Shown piece after piece: positions 7,419 to 14,727 of a stretch of DNA of 14,727 nt. Within the stretch, counting starts at the first letter, position 1. Each line of letters begins with the position of its first letter. The notes below the pieces were generated by a model that made no database searches, was not told the origin of the DNA, and saw only the letters and a list, made by a program, of their open reading frames with translations. The stretch lies in assembly GCA_033812735.1 (NCBI GenBank), contig JAPXTA010000127.1, positions 1 to 14,727 on the forward strand, given 5' to 3'. The stretch comes from JABFRJ01 sp033812735. GTDB taxonomy: Bacteria; Pseudomonadota; Alphaproteobacteria; Rhizobiales; Hyphomicrobiaceae. A program made the position numbers and the translations under genes.

Positions 7419-8226
7419 TTTGTTTCCGTTTCTTTCCACGTGACAGTTGGCGGACGGTATTGTTGGTCTCGCCGCCATCTGGGGTGCGGCGATCCTCACC
7501 GACGATGAGGCCGTCCTCGATTTTCAGAATGCGATCTGCGTATGGAATGGTGCGCGGGTCGTGCGTCACCGCAAGCACTGCGTGCGTGGTCGATTGCGCG
7601 ATCTCGGAGAGCAGCGCCATGACCTGCTGGCCGTTCTCGCTGTCGAGTGCGGCGGTCGGCTCGTCCGCCAGAATGAGGGAGGGTTGGCTCGCGATCGCGC
7701 GTGCGACGGCGACGCGCTGCTTTTCACCACCCGAGAGATTGCCCGGGTTCGACCGCATGCGATGCGAGAGACCGACTTGCTGGAGTGCGCGCTGGGCCCG
7801 GATGACGGCGTCGGAGCCGCGATCGCCGCGGACGTCGAGCGCGAGCAGCACGTTCTCTTCGGCGGTCAGCGTCGGAAACAGATTGTAGCCCTGGAAGATG
7901 AAGCCGACGTGGTCGCGCCGAAGCTCGGCGAGCTGCTCGGGGGTGAGCCCTGTGGTCGAGCGGTCGCCGATCGAAAGTTCGCCCGAGGTCTGTGTGAGGA
8001 TGCAGCCGAGAATTGAGAGCAAGGTGGTCTTGCCAGAACCCGAGGGCCCCATCAGCAATGTCAGCTCGCCTGGATGCAGTTCGAGGCTGACGCCCTTCAA
8101 GGCGCGTACGAGCCCAGCGCCGCGGCCAAGGTCCTTGACGATGTCGCGGGCAACGAGGACCGGCGGGTTCTTGGCGCCGCCGGCTTTCGTCTCGGGCACG
8201 CCCGTTTGTGTCGTAGCGTCGCTCAT
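7411..8226 (-). CDS. ABC transporter ATP-binding protein (DevA/MacB/LolD type)
   Basis: This 271-residue nucleotide-binding domain powers the exporter. It shows Walker A GPSGSGKTT (60-68), the Q-loop with Gln112 in FIFQGYNLFPTLTAEENV, signature LSGGEKQR (164-171), Walker B LILADEP with Glu189, and H-loop His222. The FQ-YNLFP and ADEPTAALD wording is typical of the lipoprotein/macrolide exporter subfamily. About 20 N-terminal residues and a basic C-terminal tail lie outside the conserved domain. The ATG at 8226 overlaps the permease stop in an ATGA junction, so translation is probably coupled. Open frame continues upstream of this start, but only as antisense shadow of the permease gene. Confidence 0.95.
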   Translation of the reverse strand: MSDATTQTGVPETKAGGAKNPPVLVARDIVKDLGRGAGLVRALKGVSLELHPGELTLLMGPSGSGKTTLLSILGCILTQTSGELSIGDRSTTGLTPEQLAELRRDHVGFIFQGYNLFPTLTAEENVLLALDVRGDRGSDAVIRAQRALQQVGLSHRMRSNPGNLSGGEKQRVAVARAIASQPSLILADEPTAALDSENGQQVMALLSEIAQSTTHAVLAVTHDPRTIPYADRILKIEDGLIVGEDRRTPDGGETNNTVRQLSRGKKRKQNA

Positions 8227-9356
8227 CGATTGAACACCATCGCGGGATCGATCTTCGTTACCTTGTTGATCGCGGCGATCGCGGAGACGGCACACATGAA
8301 GACCGTGAGGCCGAACAGCAGGGCCGCGAGGCCGGGTGTCATCATGATCGGCAGCGCGGTATTCTCGGTGTACCAAACGATCAGCATGGCGATCGTCATG
8401 CCGAGCACGTACCCGAGCGCGGCCGAGAGTGCTGCCTGAGCGAGAATGACCTTGTGGATGTAGCCCGAGGACGAGCCGAGCGCACGCAGCGTCGCAAACT
8501 CGTTCAGGTGATCCTTGGTCGATGAGTAAAGCGTCTGGGCGACGATGACGGTGCCGACCACCAAGCCGAGCACGGCGCCGCCAATCAGTGCGATACCGGC
8601 GCCGGTCGCGAACAGCCAATGATTGAGCGAGCGCGTGCGGAACTCGTCCTTGGTGAGCACCTCGCCATCGGGAACTTTGGGCTTCAGCGCGTCGCGGACC
8701 GCCTCGGGACTGATGCCTGGCTCGACCTTGACGAGAACGTAGGTGATCTTGTCCGCTGGCATCTGGAGGAGCTGGCGCGCACGTGTCATGGTCGTGAAGA
8801 CGAATGGTGTGACGGTGAAGGACCGGATGCCGTCGGTCAGTCCCGCAACGCGCACGCGCGAGCCACCGACGTTGGCGATGTCGCCGAGGCCCTTCACGCC
8901 GAGTTCTTCGAGATAGGTCTTGTCGATGAACACCGCGTCGCGGGCGCCGAGCGCACTGACGTTGCCTTCGGAGACGTTCCAAGGCGGCAAGCCGCCGTCT
9001 TCGATGTCGGAACCGATGATGACGCAAAGCGTCGAGCCGCCAGTGGGCTTTTTCCAGTCAGTGAAGGAAGCAATGAGGGGCGTCGCTTTGGCAACGCCGG
9101 GGGTCGAGAGAGCGGTGTAGCGAAGGCGTGAGTCTATCGGTTGTGCTTCTTCGAAGTTCTTGGTGCCATAGGCCATGATCCAGACATCACCGTCCGCGCG
9201 ATCGATCGTCTGGATGATCATCGTGCGGGCGCCAAGATAAAGGCCGAGTTGGACGGCGATGAGCACAATCGAGAACAGGATGCCGACCAGCGTCACGATC
9301 AGCCGCACGCGGTCGTGGAACAAATTCCGGAAGGCGAGGGTCAGCGTCATTGCCAT
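8223..9356 (-). CDS. FtsX-like ABC transporter permease (DevC type)
   Basis: This 377-residue inner-membrane protein has the MacB/DevC topology. There is one membrane segment near residues 18-42, a large periplasmic domain (about 45-250), then three segments near 253-278, 302-330 and 342-364. The region NEFATLRALGSSSGYI before the third segment is the coupling-type motif of FtsX-like permeases. It begins MAMTLTLAFRNLFHDRVR, the usual start of DevC proteins, although no strong ribosome binding site precedes the ATG at 9356. It is the first gene of the exporter operon. DevBCA systems export glycolipids or other amphiphiles with a TolC-like channel. The cargo is unknown and no TolC gene is in the window. 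Confidence 0.93.
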   Translation of the reverse strand: MAMTLTLAFRNLFHDRVRLIVTLVGILFSIVLIAVQLGLYLGARTMIIQTIDRADGDVWIMAYGTKNFEEAQPIDSRLRYTALSTPGVAKATPLIASFTDWKKPTGGSTLCVIIGSDIEDGGLPPWNVSEGNVSALGARDAVFIDKTYLEELGVKGLGDIANVGGSRVRVAGLTDGIRSFTVTPFVFTTMTRARQLLQMPADKITYVLVKVEPGISPEAVRDALKPKVPDGEVLTKDEFRTRSLNHWLFATGAGIALIGGAVLGLVVGTVIVAQTLYSSTKDHLNEFATLRALGSSSGYIHKVILAQAALSAALGYVLGMTIAMLIVWYTENTALPIMMTPGLAALLFGLTVFMCAVSAIAAINKVTKIDPAMVFNR

Positions 9357-9703
9357 AAGGTCGTCGTTCCCGCCTCTGCCACAAAATACCCACGCGCGCG
9401 GGCAACATTACCATTCGCCGCTCGTGCTGCCGCCACGGCAAACACTCACAGCCAAACGCCGCCGGACCTCTGGAGCCCAATTCCTGCCTGCCGCATATGG
9501 CGCGTCGCTGACCGGATTACCAGCCTTGTAAGACACGCCGGTTAAGTGGCGCGAGGCATTCGCGAGCCAAACCGGCCCGACCCGCCTGGAAAACAAAGTT
9601 AACGGGACGGAACTTCCGTCTAGCGAACCTGGCCGCGCGCCTGTTTGAATACGGCCGCCCTATTGCCACATTGTGTCCAAGTTTTGTTGGCTGAATAGGG
9701 ACC
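9357..9703. other. 347-base divergent intergenic region
   Basis: This stretch separates the exporter operon (minus) from the DUF2147 gene (plus) and should hold both promoters. The open frames within it have no recognisable protein features and I call none of them. The one clear structure is the 15-base palindrome at 9606-9620. I could not assign convincing -35/-10 or -24/-12 promoter elements on either strand. Confidence 0.6.
9606..9620. promoter_or_regulatory. 15-bp palindrome, possible operator
   Basis: GACGGAACTTCCGTC is a perfect 7-base inverted repeat around a central C. It lies 84 bases before the DUF2147 start and about 250 bases from the exporter operon start. A transcription-factor site is possible. 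GGAAC also resembles the -35 of alphaproteobacterial stress sigma factor EcfG, but no CGTT -10 is found at the right spacing. Confidence 0.3.
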
Positions 9704-10240
9704 ATGTTAAAAAATACCGATCAAACGAGCCGCCTTGGCTCAAGGGCACCCGTCGCGACTGCGCTTATGCTCGCAATGGCCGCCCTCTCCGGAACTGTGC
9801 ACGCGCAGGGCAGCGCGAGAGCCGCAATCCCTCCCGTTCAACCCGGTGTCGTCGGCGTTTGGGTCGATCACACGAAGCAGGGAGCGGTCGAGATCCGCCC
9901 CTGCGGCGACCGGATCTGCGGCTATGTCGTGTGGATGCTGAAGCCGGTCGATGACAAGACCGGACGACCGATCACGGACGCGCTGAACCCGGATGCCGCC
10001 AAGCGCAACTTGCCGATGTGCGGGCTTCAGATCATTGGGGATGCGAAACCATCCCGCGACGGGCGCGGCTTTGAAAGCGGCTGGATCTACAATCCCGAGG
10101 ACGGCGTCCGTTACGACGTCGACGTCAAGCCGAAGTCGCGCGACGAAATCCTGGTGCATGGGTTCGCCGGCATTCGACTGCTCGGCGAGACGTTCACGTG
10201 GACGCGGGCGCCGGACACCCTGCAGAAATGCAAGGTGTGA
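9704..10240 (+). CDS. Secreted DUF2147 family protein
   Basis: This is a 178-residue exported protein of unknown function. It has a charged N-terminus, a hydrophobic stretch (about residues 16-33) and a probable signal-peptidase site after TVHA (near residue 34). The mature part begins with GVWVDHTKQGAVEIRPCGDRICGYVVWM, the hallmark of DUF2147, followed by DALNPDAAKRNLPMCG and GGWIYNP-like segments (SGWIYNPEDG here). DUF2147 folds as a small lipocalin-like beta-barrel. Four cysteines (67, 72, 106, 176) could form disulfides in the periplasm. The ATG at 9704 has AGGGA only two bases upstream, closer than usual. It stands alone and converges on the LysR gene with 13 bases between the stop codons. 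Confidence 0.88.
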   Translation: MLKNTDQTSRLGSRAPVATALMLAMAALSGTVHAQGSARAAIPPVQPGVVGVWVDHTKQGAVEIRPCGDRICGYVVWMLKPVDDKTGRPITDALNPDAAKRNLPMCGLQIIGDAKPSRDGRGFESGWIYNPEDGVRYDVDVKPKSRDEILVHGFAGIRLLGETFTWTRAPDTLQKCKV

Positions 10241-10253
10241 GGTTCGCGGCCGC

Positions 10254-11165
10254 CTAGAGGGCGCCGATCACCTTGGTGATCGTCCCTTGGACGAAGGTCG
10301 AGAGTTCCGCATACCGGTCGGCGCGCGGCGAGCCCTGACGCCAGGCCATCGCGACAACGCGCGACAATGGCTTCTGCTGCAACGGGATGACCTTCACCGT
10401 TCGATCCTTGGTGAGTTGCTGAGCCCGCACGTAAAGGGCAGGCAGCAGCGCTGCGCCAAGGCCTGTCGAGACCATTTCGCGGAGCGTATCGAGCGAGGTG
10501 CCTTCGAATTCCCGATTGATCGTGGCGCCGTGGCGGCGGGCGTAGTCCGCCACGAGATCGTGCAGGGGATGCCACGTCCCCAGAACCAGCAGCGACAAGC
10601 CCTTGATATCAGCACCTGTCACGGCTGATTTGCGGGCGAGCGGATGTTGGACGGGGAGAACGAGCGCAAACGGTTCAGTGTAGAGCTCGATCGTCTGGAG
10701 GCCGGGCGACGCAATCGGCAGCGGCGTGATGATGACGTCGAACATGCCGCTCGACAGAGCGGCGGGGAGCTTCTGCGACGGCTCTTCGCGGACGTAGAAC
10801 TTCAAGTCCGGATACTCACGGCGCAAGTCCGGCACGATCTTGGGCACGAGGTAGGGCCCGATCGACGAGGGGACGCCCAGCCGGACGACGCCCGAGAGCT
10901 TGGTGTCGTGGGCGGTGGCGACGGCTTTGATCTCGCGCACGTCCTGGAGCACGCGGCGGGCGATCTCCACGATCTCGGCGCCGGCTGGCGTCAGGACGAC
11001 GCGGGAGCGAGAGCGCTCGACCAGTGTCACTCCCAATCGATCTTCCAGCGTCTTCAACTGGCCGGAGAGTGTCGGCTGGGTGGTGTTCACGCGTTCGGCG
11101 GCACGGCGAAAATGGCGCTCGTCGGCGATCGCGACGAGGTATTCCAATTGTCTGACAGTCGGCAC
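10254..11165 (-). CDS. OxyR-like LysR-family transcriptional regulator lacking the redox cysteines
   Basis: This DNA-binding regulator is close to OxyR. The winged helix-turn-helix (about residues 5-62) reads RQLEYLVAIADERHFRRAAE, then TTQPTLSGQLKTLEDRLG, nearly as in E. coli OxyR. The substrate-binding domain keeps TSLDTLREMVSTGLGAALLPAL. Where OxyR has Cys199 and Cys208, this protein has Pro200 (in WHPLHD) and Ala209, and no other cysteine remains, so peroxide sensing by disulfide formation is not possible. I choose the GTG at 11165, which gives the OxyR-like N-terminus. An ATG at 11219 would add 18 residues without family similarity, and neither start has a strong ribosome binding site. 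It follows rpoN by about 100 bases (50 with the longer start). Its targets are unknown. Confidence 0.88.
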   Translation of the reverse strand: MPTVRQLEYLVAIADERHFRRAAERVNTTQPTLSGQLKTLEDRLGVTLVERSRSRVVLTPAGAEIVEIARRVLQDVREIKAVATAHDTKLSGVVRLGVPSSIGPYLVPKIVPDLRREYPDLKFYVREEPSQKLPAALSSGMFDVIITPLPIASPGLQTIELYTEPFALVLPVQHPLARKSAVTGADIKGLSLLVLGTWHPLHDLVADYARRHGATINREFEGTSLDTLREMVSTGLGAALLPALYVRAQQLTKDRTVKVIPLQQKPLSRVVAMAWRQGSPRADRYAELSTFVQGTITKVIGAL

Positions 11166-11268
11166 GGAGCACCCAAGCTGAAGTTCCCCGCCGGACGGCG
11201 GTGTGACGGAAGGCCGCATTAATGTTGGGTGTCGAAGGGCGGCTGTCTATGGCGCAGATCGAGAAAAA

Positions 11269-12795
11269 TTATCGAGCGGCGCGCGCACCGACGAGTTGTG
11301 CTGCCATCTGCTTCTCCCGGCGGCGCTGTACCGACGACGAAATTCTCATGGCTTCCCGGTACTTGGCCACGGTGCGGCGAGCGATGTCGATGCCCTCGAC
11401 CTTGAGCCGCTCGACCAATTTGTCATCGGAAAGAATGTCTTTGGCACTCTCGGCGTCGATCAGTTGCCTGATACGGTGGCGGACGGCCTCCGACGAATGT
11501 GACTCGCCGTCGCCTTCTGATGCGTTGATCGCCGAGGTGAAAAAGAACTTCAATTCGTAGATCCCGCGTGGCGTCGCCATGTACTTGTTGGACGTGACGC
11601 GGGAGACCGTTGACTCATGCATGCCGATCTTTTCAGCGACCGTCTTGAGGTTGAGCGGGCGCATGTGCTGGACGCCGTAGGTGAAGAACCCGTCCTGCTG
11701 GCGGACGATCTCTTCCGATACGCGCAAGATCGTGCGCGCCCTTTGGTCGAGGCTTTTGACCAGCCAGTTGGCACTTTGCAGGCAATCGTGCAGATAGCCT
11801 TTGTCCTGCTCCGTCTTGCTGCGTTTCGAGACCAGCGCGTAGTAGCTGCGATTGACGAGAACACGCGGCAGGGTGTCCGAATTCAGCTCGACGATCCAAC
11901 TGCCGTCACGGGCTGCGCGGACATTCACATCGGGGAGAACCGGTTGGACTTCGACGCGGCCATACTTGAGGCCGGGCTTCGGATTGAGCGCCCGGAGTTC
12001 CTGGATCATGTCGGTCAGGTCTTCGGCGTCGACGCCGACTGCTTTGCGAAGCGCCGTCAGGTTGTGGCCGGCCAGCAGACCGAGGTTGTCGATGAAAAGC
12101 CGCATGACCGGATCGAACCGGTCCAGCTCCTTGAGTTGCAGCGTCAGGCATTCCGCCAGCGACCGCGCGAACACCCCCGTCGGCTCGAAAGTCTGGAGAA
12201 CTTTGAGCACGCGTTCGATCGCCAATAGAGGGACACCGAGCTTATCGGCGAGCTCGCCAAGGTCGCCTTGCAGATAGCCGGCGTCGTCGACGAGATCGAT
12301 CAGGTTGGCGGCGATGATACGGTCGATGGGTGCGGCGATCGCGACCTGCATCTGTTCGGTGAGGTGATCGTGCAGCGACTTATCGGTCGAAACGTAGGCT
12401 TCGAGGTTGCTGTCGTCGCTCGACATGGCGCTCGATGACGCGCTCTGGCCCTTGACGCCGTCCCAATGCAGCGACGTCTGCTGGCCTGGACGGTCGGCGG
12501 GACCATCGTCGGGATAAAGGTTTTCGGCATCCGTGTCGTAGGTGGATTCGGCGCTCTCTCCGGCAGGCTTGCTGAGATCGAGGGCGATGATCGGGTCTTG
12601 GGTGGCGACGGGTTCCTCGCGAAGGATCTCGCCGCCGTCCTGGCGTTCGAGCAGCGGATTGCGTTCGAGTTCGGTTTCGACGAACTGGGTCAGCTCCATG
12701 TTGGAGAGCTGCAAAAGCTTAATCGCCTGCTGCAGCTGGGGCGTCATCACCAGCTGCTGGCCCTGTCGTAACTCGAGCCGGGTTGTAAGTGCCAT
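11269..12795 (-). CDS. rpoN: RNA polymerase sigma-54 factor
   Basis: Sigma-54 directs RNA polymerase to -24/-12 promoters that need an AAA+ activator, usually for nitrogen, carbon and motility genes. The 508-residue product has the Gln/Leu-rich region I at 1-50 (RQGQQLVMTPQLQQAIKLLQ), an acidic variable region II, the core-binding domain, the HTH segment HESTVSRVTSNKYMATPRG, and the RpoN box ARRTVAKYRE at 472-481. About 27 residues follow the box, a longer and more basic tail than in E. coli. The ATG at 12795 gives the conserved N-terminus; a purine-rich AGAGGA lies about 14 bases upstream, rather far. It follows lptB by 54 bases, the usual proteobacterial order. Confidence 0.97.
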   Translation of the reverse strand: MALTTRLELRQGQQLVMTPQLQQAIKLLQLSNMELTQFVETELERNPLLERQDGGEILREEPVATQDPIIALDLSKPAGESAESTYDTDAENLYPDDGPADRPGQQTSLHWDGVKGQSASSSAMSSDDSNLEAYVSTDKSLHDHLTEQMQVAIAAPIDRIIAANLIDLVDDAGYLQGDLGELADKLGVPLLAIERVLKVLQTFEPTGVFARSLAECLTLQLKELDRFDPVMRLFIDNLGLLAGHNLTALRKAVGVDAEDLTDMIQELRALNPKPGLKYGRVEVQPVLPDVNVRAARDGSWIVELNSDTLPRVLVNRSYYALVSKRSKTEQDKGYLHDCLQSANWLVKSLDQRARTILRVSEEIVRQQDGFFTYGVQHMRPLNLKTVAEKIGMHESTVSRVTSNKYMATPRGIYELKFFFTSAINASEGDGESHSSEAVRHRIRQLIDAESAKDILSDDKLVERLKVEGIDIARRTVAKYREAMRISSSVQRRREKQMAAQLVGARAAR

Positions 12796-12849
12796 GACGG
12801 GCCGGGGGTCCTCTCAATGCCTAGTCCGGCTACCTATACTTGATGCAAT

Positions 12850-13998
12850 TTAACCGAACATATCTCCGAGGTAGACCCGCCTGACGTCTTCGTTGCTTAT
12901 GATTTCCTGAGGGTTACCGTGTGTCAGGACATGGCCATCGGCGATGACGTAGGCGCGATCGACCAGGGCCAGCGTTTCGCGCACGTTGTGGTCGGTGATG
13001 AGCACGCCGATGCCGCGGCGGGTCAGGTGGCGGACAAGATCCTGGATGTCACCAACGGCGAGCGGATCGATGCCGGCGAACGGCTCGTCGAGCAGCATGA
13101 ACGAAGGGTCACTCGCCAATGCGCGGGCAATTTCGCAGCGCCGCCGCTCGCCGCCCGACAGCGCCATCGAGGGCGACTTTCTCAGCCGCGTGATCTTAAA
13201 TTCCTCGAGCAGCTCGTCGAGTTTTTCCTGGCGCTGCTTCTTCTTGAGGCTGGTGAGTTCCAGCACCGCCATGATGTTCTGCTCGACCGAGAGACCGCGA
13301 AAGATCGAGGCTTCCTGCGGTAGATAGCCGATGCCAAGACGGGCGCGGCGGTACATCGGCAAGCGCGTGACGTTGCGGCCGTCGATGGTGATCGTGCCTT
13401 CGTCGGCCGCGACCAGGCCGGTGATCATGTAGAACGTGGTCGTTTTGCCGGCACCGTTCGGGCCGAGCAATCCGACCGACTCGCCGCGTCCGACGCCGAG
13501 ACTGACGCCCTTCACCACCTGGCGCGCCTTGTAGCTCTTCTTTATGCCATGCGCCGAAAGATACCCCTCGCCGACCGGCGGGTCGTCGTCGGCTTGATGG
13601 CTTGGCTCGTAAGCTTCCGGGGCTTGCGGATGTTGGGGCGGATATCTCGGATCGTTGCGCGGCTGGTCGCGCTCGTACTCTTCGGGTGTCGGCTCGCGCT
13701 GATAGGCGTAGGGCTGGGGCGCATAGGCCTGGGGTGGATAGACCTGGGCGTCCTGGTACTGACGTGCCGGGGCATGACCACGCGGGGCTTGGGGATAGCC
13801 GGGCTGAGCGTCGGGGTGCGGCTTGCTGTAAGGCTGGGGTGGTTGAGCGTACCCCGCCGGCTGATAGGCGTAGTCCTCTGCCGGGAAATCCTCGGGCACC
13901 GACGTATACCCTTGGTCTTGCGGGTATGGCGGCTCAACCGGGCGGCGTGCCTTGCCGGCCTTTTTCTTCGTCTTCGATCCGAACGAGAAAAGTTTCAT
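12850..13998 (-). CDS. lptB: LPS export ABC transporter ATPase LptB with a long Pro/Tyr/Gln-rich N-terminal extension
   Basis: LptB is the cytoplasmic ATPase of the LptB2FGC complex that extracts lipopolysaccharide from the inner membrane. The ABC domain (about 147-382) has Walker A GPNGAGKTT (179-187), Q-loop Gln228 (YLPQEASIFRGL), signature LSGGERRR (280-287), Walker B MLLDE (301-305) and His337 in ITDHNVRETL, all typical of LptB. The protein has 382 residues against roughly 240-270 in most homologs. The first ~143 residues are basic at the start, then rich in Pro, Tyr, Gln and Ala with repeated PYxQP/YPPQ-like patterns, and probably disordered. No methionine occurs between residue 1 and 191, and the only GTG seen in the extension (residue 34) would still leave over 100 extra residues. 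The start at 13998 is weakly supported by GGGA upstream. Confidence 0.95.
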   Translation of the reverse strand: MKLFSFGSKTKKKAGKARRPVEPPYPQDQGYTSVPEDFPAEDYAYQPAGYAQPPQPYSKPHPDAQPGYPQAPRGHAPARQYQDAQVYPPQAYAPQPYAYQREPTPEEYERDQPRNDPRYPPQHPQAPEAYEPSHQADDDPPVGEGYLSAHGIKKSYKARQVVKGVSLGVGRGESVGLLGPNGAGKTTTFYMITGLVAADEGTITIDGRNVTRLPMYRRARLGIGYLPQEASIFRGLSVEQNIMAVLELTSLKKKQRQEKLDELLEEFKITRLRKSPSMALSGGERRRCEIARALASDPSFMLLDEPFAGIDPLAVGDIQDLVRHLTRRGIGVLITDHNVRETLALVDRAYVIADGHVLTHGNPQEIISNEDVRRVYLGDMFG

Positions 13999-14066
13999 CG
14001 GTCCCGCGCTCGCGTCGTCGCGCGGGATGTCCGGCGCGATGACCCAAAACTCTCTCTAAGCATCTT

Positions 14067-14727
14067 TCAAGGCGCCCGATAGACCTGACTTGGACTCGAA
14101 GATGGCGGCGGCGCCTCTAATTTGGGGCGGGCCTTCTGGACCTGCTCCTTACCCTGCTTGCGGTAATCCTCAGGGAACATCTGAATGCACTGCCGTCCCG
14201 GGGGGCAGGTTCCGGCCGCGGGCGCAGCGGGGGCCGGCGTCGGTGCCGCCACCGCGGGAAGTCCGCCGGGTCCGATTGCCGAACGTGGCGCGGTCAAAGC
14301 CGGCATGGCTGGCGCTGTCGCGAACGCGCCCGGCTCATTCTCGAACTGGGCGACACCGCTGACGGTATCGATGCGCAGGCGTGGACCGGTGACGACGTCG
14401 CGGCCGCGCTTCACGGTCACGCCCCCGCCGAGCAGGACTGTGTTGGCCTTGGTGTCGAATGTCGCCCAATCACCGGTCGCTTCCTGACCGTCCTTCGAGG
14501 TGATGACGACCTTGTTCTTGGCTTCGACTTTAGTGATCTGCGCGCCACCCTTTGCCGGTGTTGTGTCATTGGTACTCATCAGACCAGTCTCGCCGCTGAA
14601 GTGAGCAACGAGCTCGGCCGCTTGCACGGCGAAATCGCCTTGCTTGGCGAGGACACGGCCGCGGAACACGGCTTGTTTGGCTGCGTCGCTGACGTCGAGG
14701 CTATCTGCCTCGATGTCCATCGGCGCA
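14067..14727 (-). CDS. lptA: LPS transport periplasmic protein LptA (OstA-like), 5' end outside the window
   Basis: LptA forms the periplasmic bridge that passes lipopolysaccharide from LptC to LptD. The visible part starts at the beta-jellyroll, PMDIEADSLDVSD, followed by AVFRGRVLAKQGDF, an opening typical of OstA/LptA. The first Met seen (14720) lies inside this motif and is not the start; the frame stays open to the window edge, so the signal peptide is missing. The jellyroll repeats run to about RLRIDTVSGVAQFEN. A Pro/Ala-rich linker follows, then a tail with CPPGRQC and MFPEDYRKQGKEQVQKARPKLE. Such tails occur in rhizobial LptA proteins. It lies 68 bases upstream of lptB, in the standard lptC-lptA-lptB-rpoN order. 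Confidence 0.9.
   Translation of the reverse strand, partial: APMDIEADSLDVSDAAKQAVFRGRVLAKQGDFAVQAAELVAHFSGETGLMSTNDTTPAKGGAQITKVEAKNKVVITSKDGQEATGDWATFDTKANTVLLGGGVTVKRGRDVVTGPRLRIDTVSGVAQFENEPGAFATAPAMPALTAPRSAIGPGGLPAVAAPTPAPAAPAAGTCPPGRQCIQMFPEDYRKQGKEQVQKARPKLEAPPPSSSPSQVYRAP

Noticed and set aside
7411..9027. A 538-residue open frame on the minus strand, much longer than the ATPase gene.
   Set aside because: Only the part from 8226 down is an ABC ATPase. The upstream part is Arg/His-rich and is the shadow of the permease gene in another frame. The ATGA overlap at 8223-8226 fixes the true start.
9609..9645. An EcfG-type stress promoter starting with GGAAC upstream of the DUF2147 gene.
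   Set aside because: No CGTT-like -10 occurs at the needed 16-18 base spacing; the nearest TGTT is 28 bases away.
9408..9705. Short minus-strand frames in the gap between the permease and DUF2147 genes.
   Set aside because: They lack ribosome binding sites and recognisable features and are rich in Arg, Ala and Gly, as expected of random GC-rich frames.
10254..11219. Naming the LysR gene oxyR.
   Set aside because: The positions of both redox cysteines are Pro and Ala, so the peroxide-sensing function implied by the name is not supported.

Overview
The window is chromosomal DNA of an alphaproteobacterium, most likely of the order Hyphomicrobiales. The evidence is high GC throughout, the order lptA-lptB-rpoN, a Pro/Ala-rich tail on LptA, and GC-rich hairpin repeats of a kind common between genes in that order. 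The genus cannot be fixed from the sequence. I see no phage, insertion sequence, CRISPR array, tRNA or rRNA. Nearly all of it is ordinary coding DNA with short gaps.

Left part (1-3398, minus strand): a CaiB/BaiF CoA-transferase, then a HAD-family hydrolase and an SDR oxidoreductase in a tight pair, then ndk. A two-hairpin GC-rich repeat directly abuts the stop codon of both ndk and the CoA-transferase gene.

Middle left (3399-6193, plus strand): diverging from the CoA-transferase is a likely three-gene operon for an HMG-CoA lyase-like enzyme, a beta-keto acid cleavage enzyme (BKACE, DUF849) and a glutathione S-transferase. Together with the CoA-transferase, these enzymes could activate and cleave a branched or beta-keto carboxylic acid. 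The substrate is unknown. A strong hairpin (6231-6263) closes this operon and the convergent transporter operon.

Middle right (6288-9356, minus strand): a three-gene exporter operon of the DevBCA/MacAB type (FtsX-like permease, ATPase, HlyD-like adaptor), with overlapping genes and no outer-membrane partner in the window. After a 347-base non-coding stretch comes a small secreted DUF2147 protein on the plus strand.

Right part (10254-14727, minus strand): the lipopolysaccharide-transport and sigma-54 cluster. A partial lptA runs off the right edge, followed by lptB, rpoN, and an OxyR-like LysR regulator where hpf and ptsN are often found. The most notable points are a roughly 140-residue Pro/Tyr/Gln-rich N-terminal extension on LptB and the absence of both redox cysteines from the OxyR-like regulator. 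I found no clear sign of a wholly new system.
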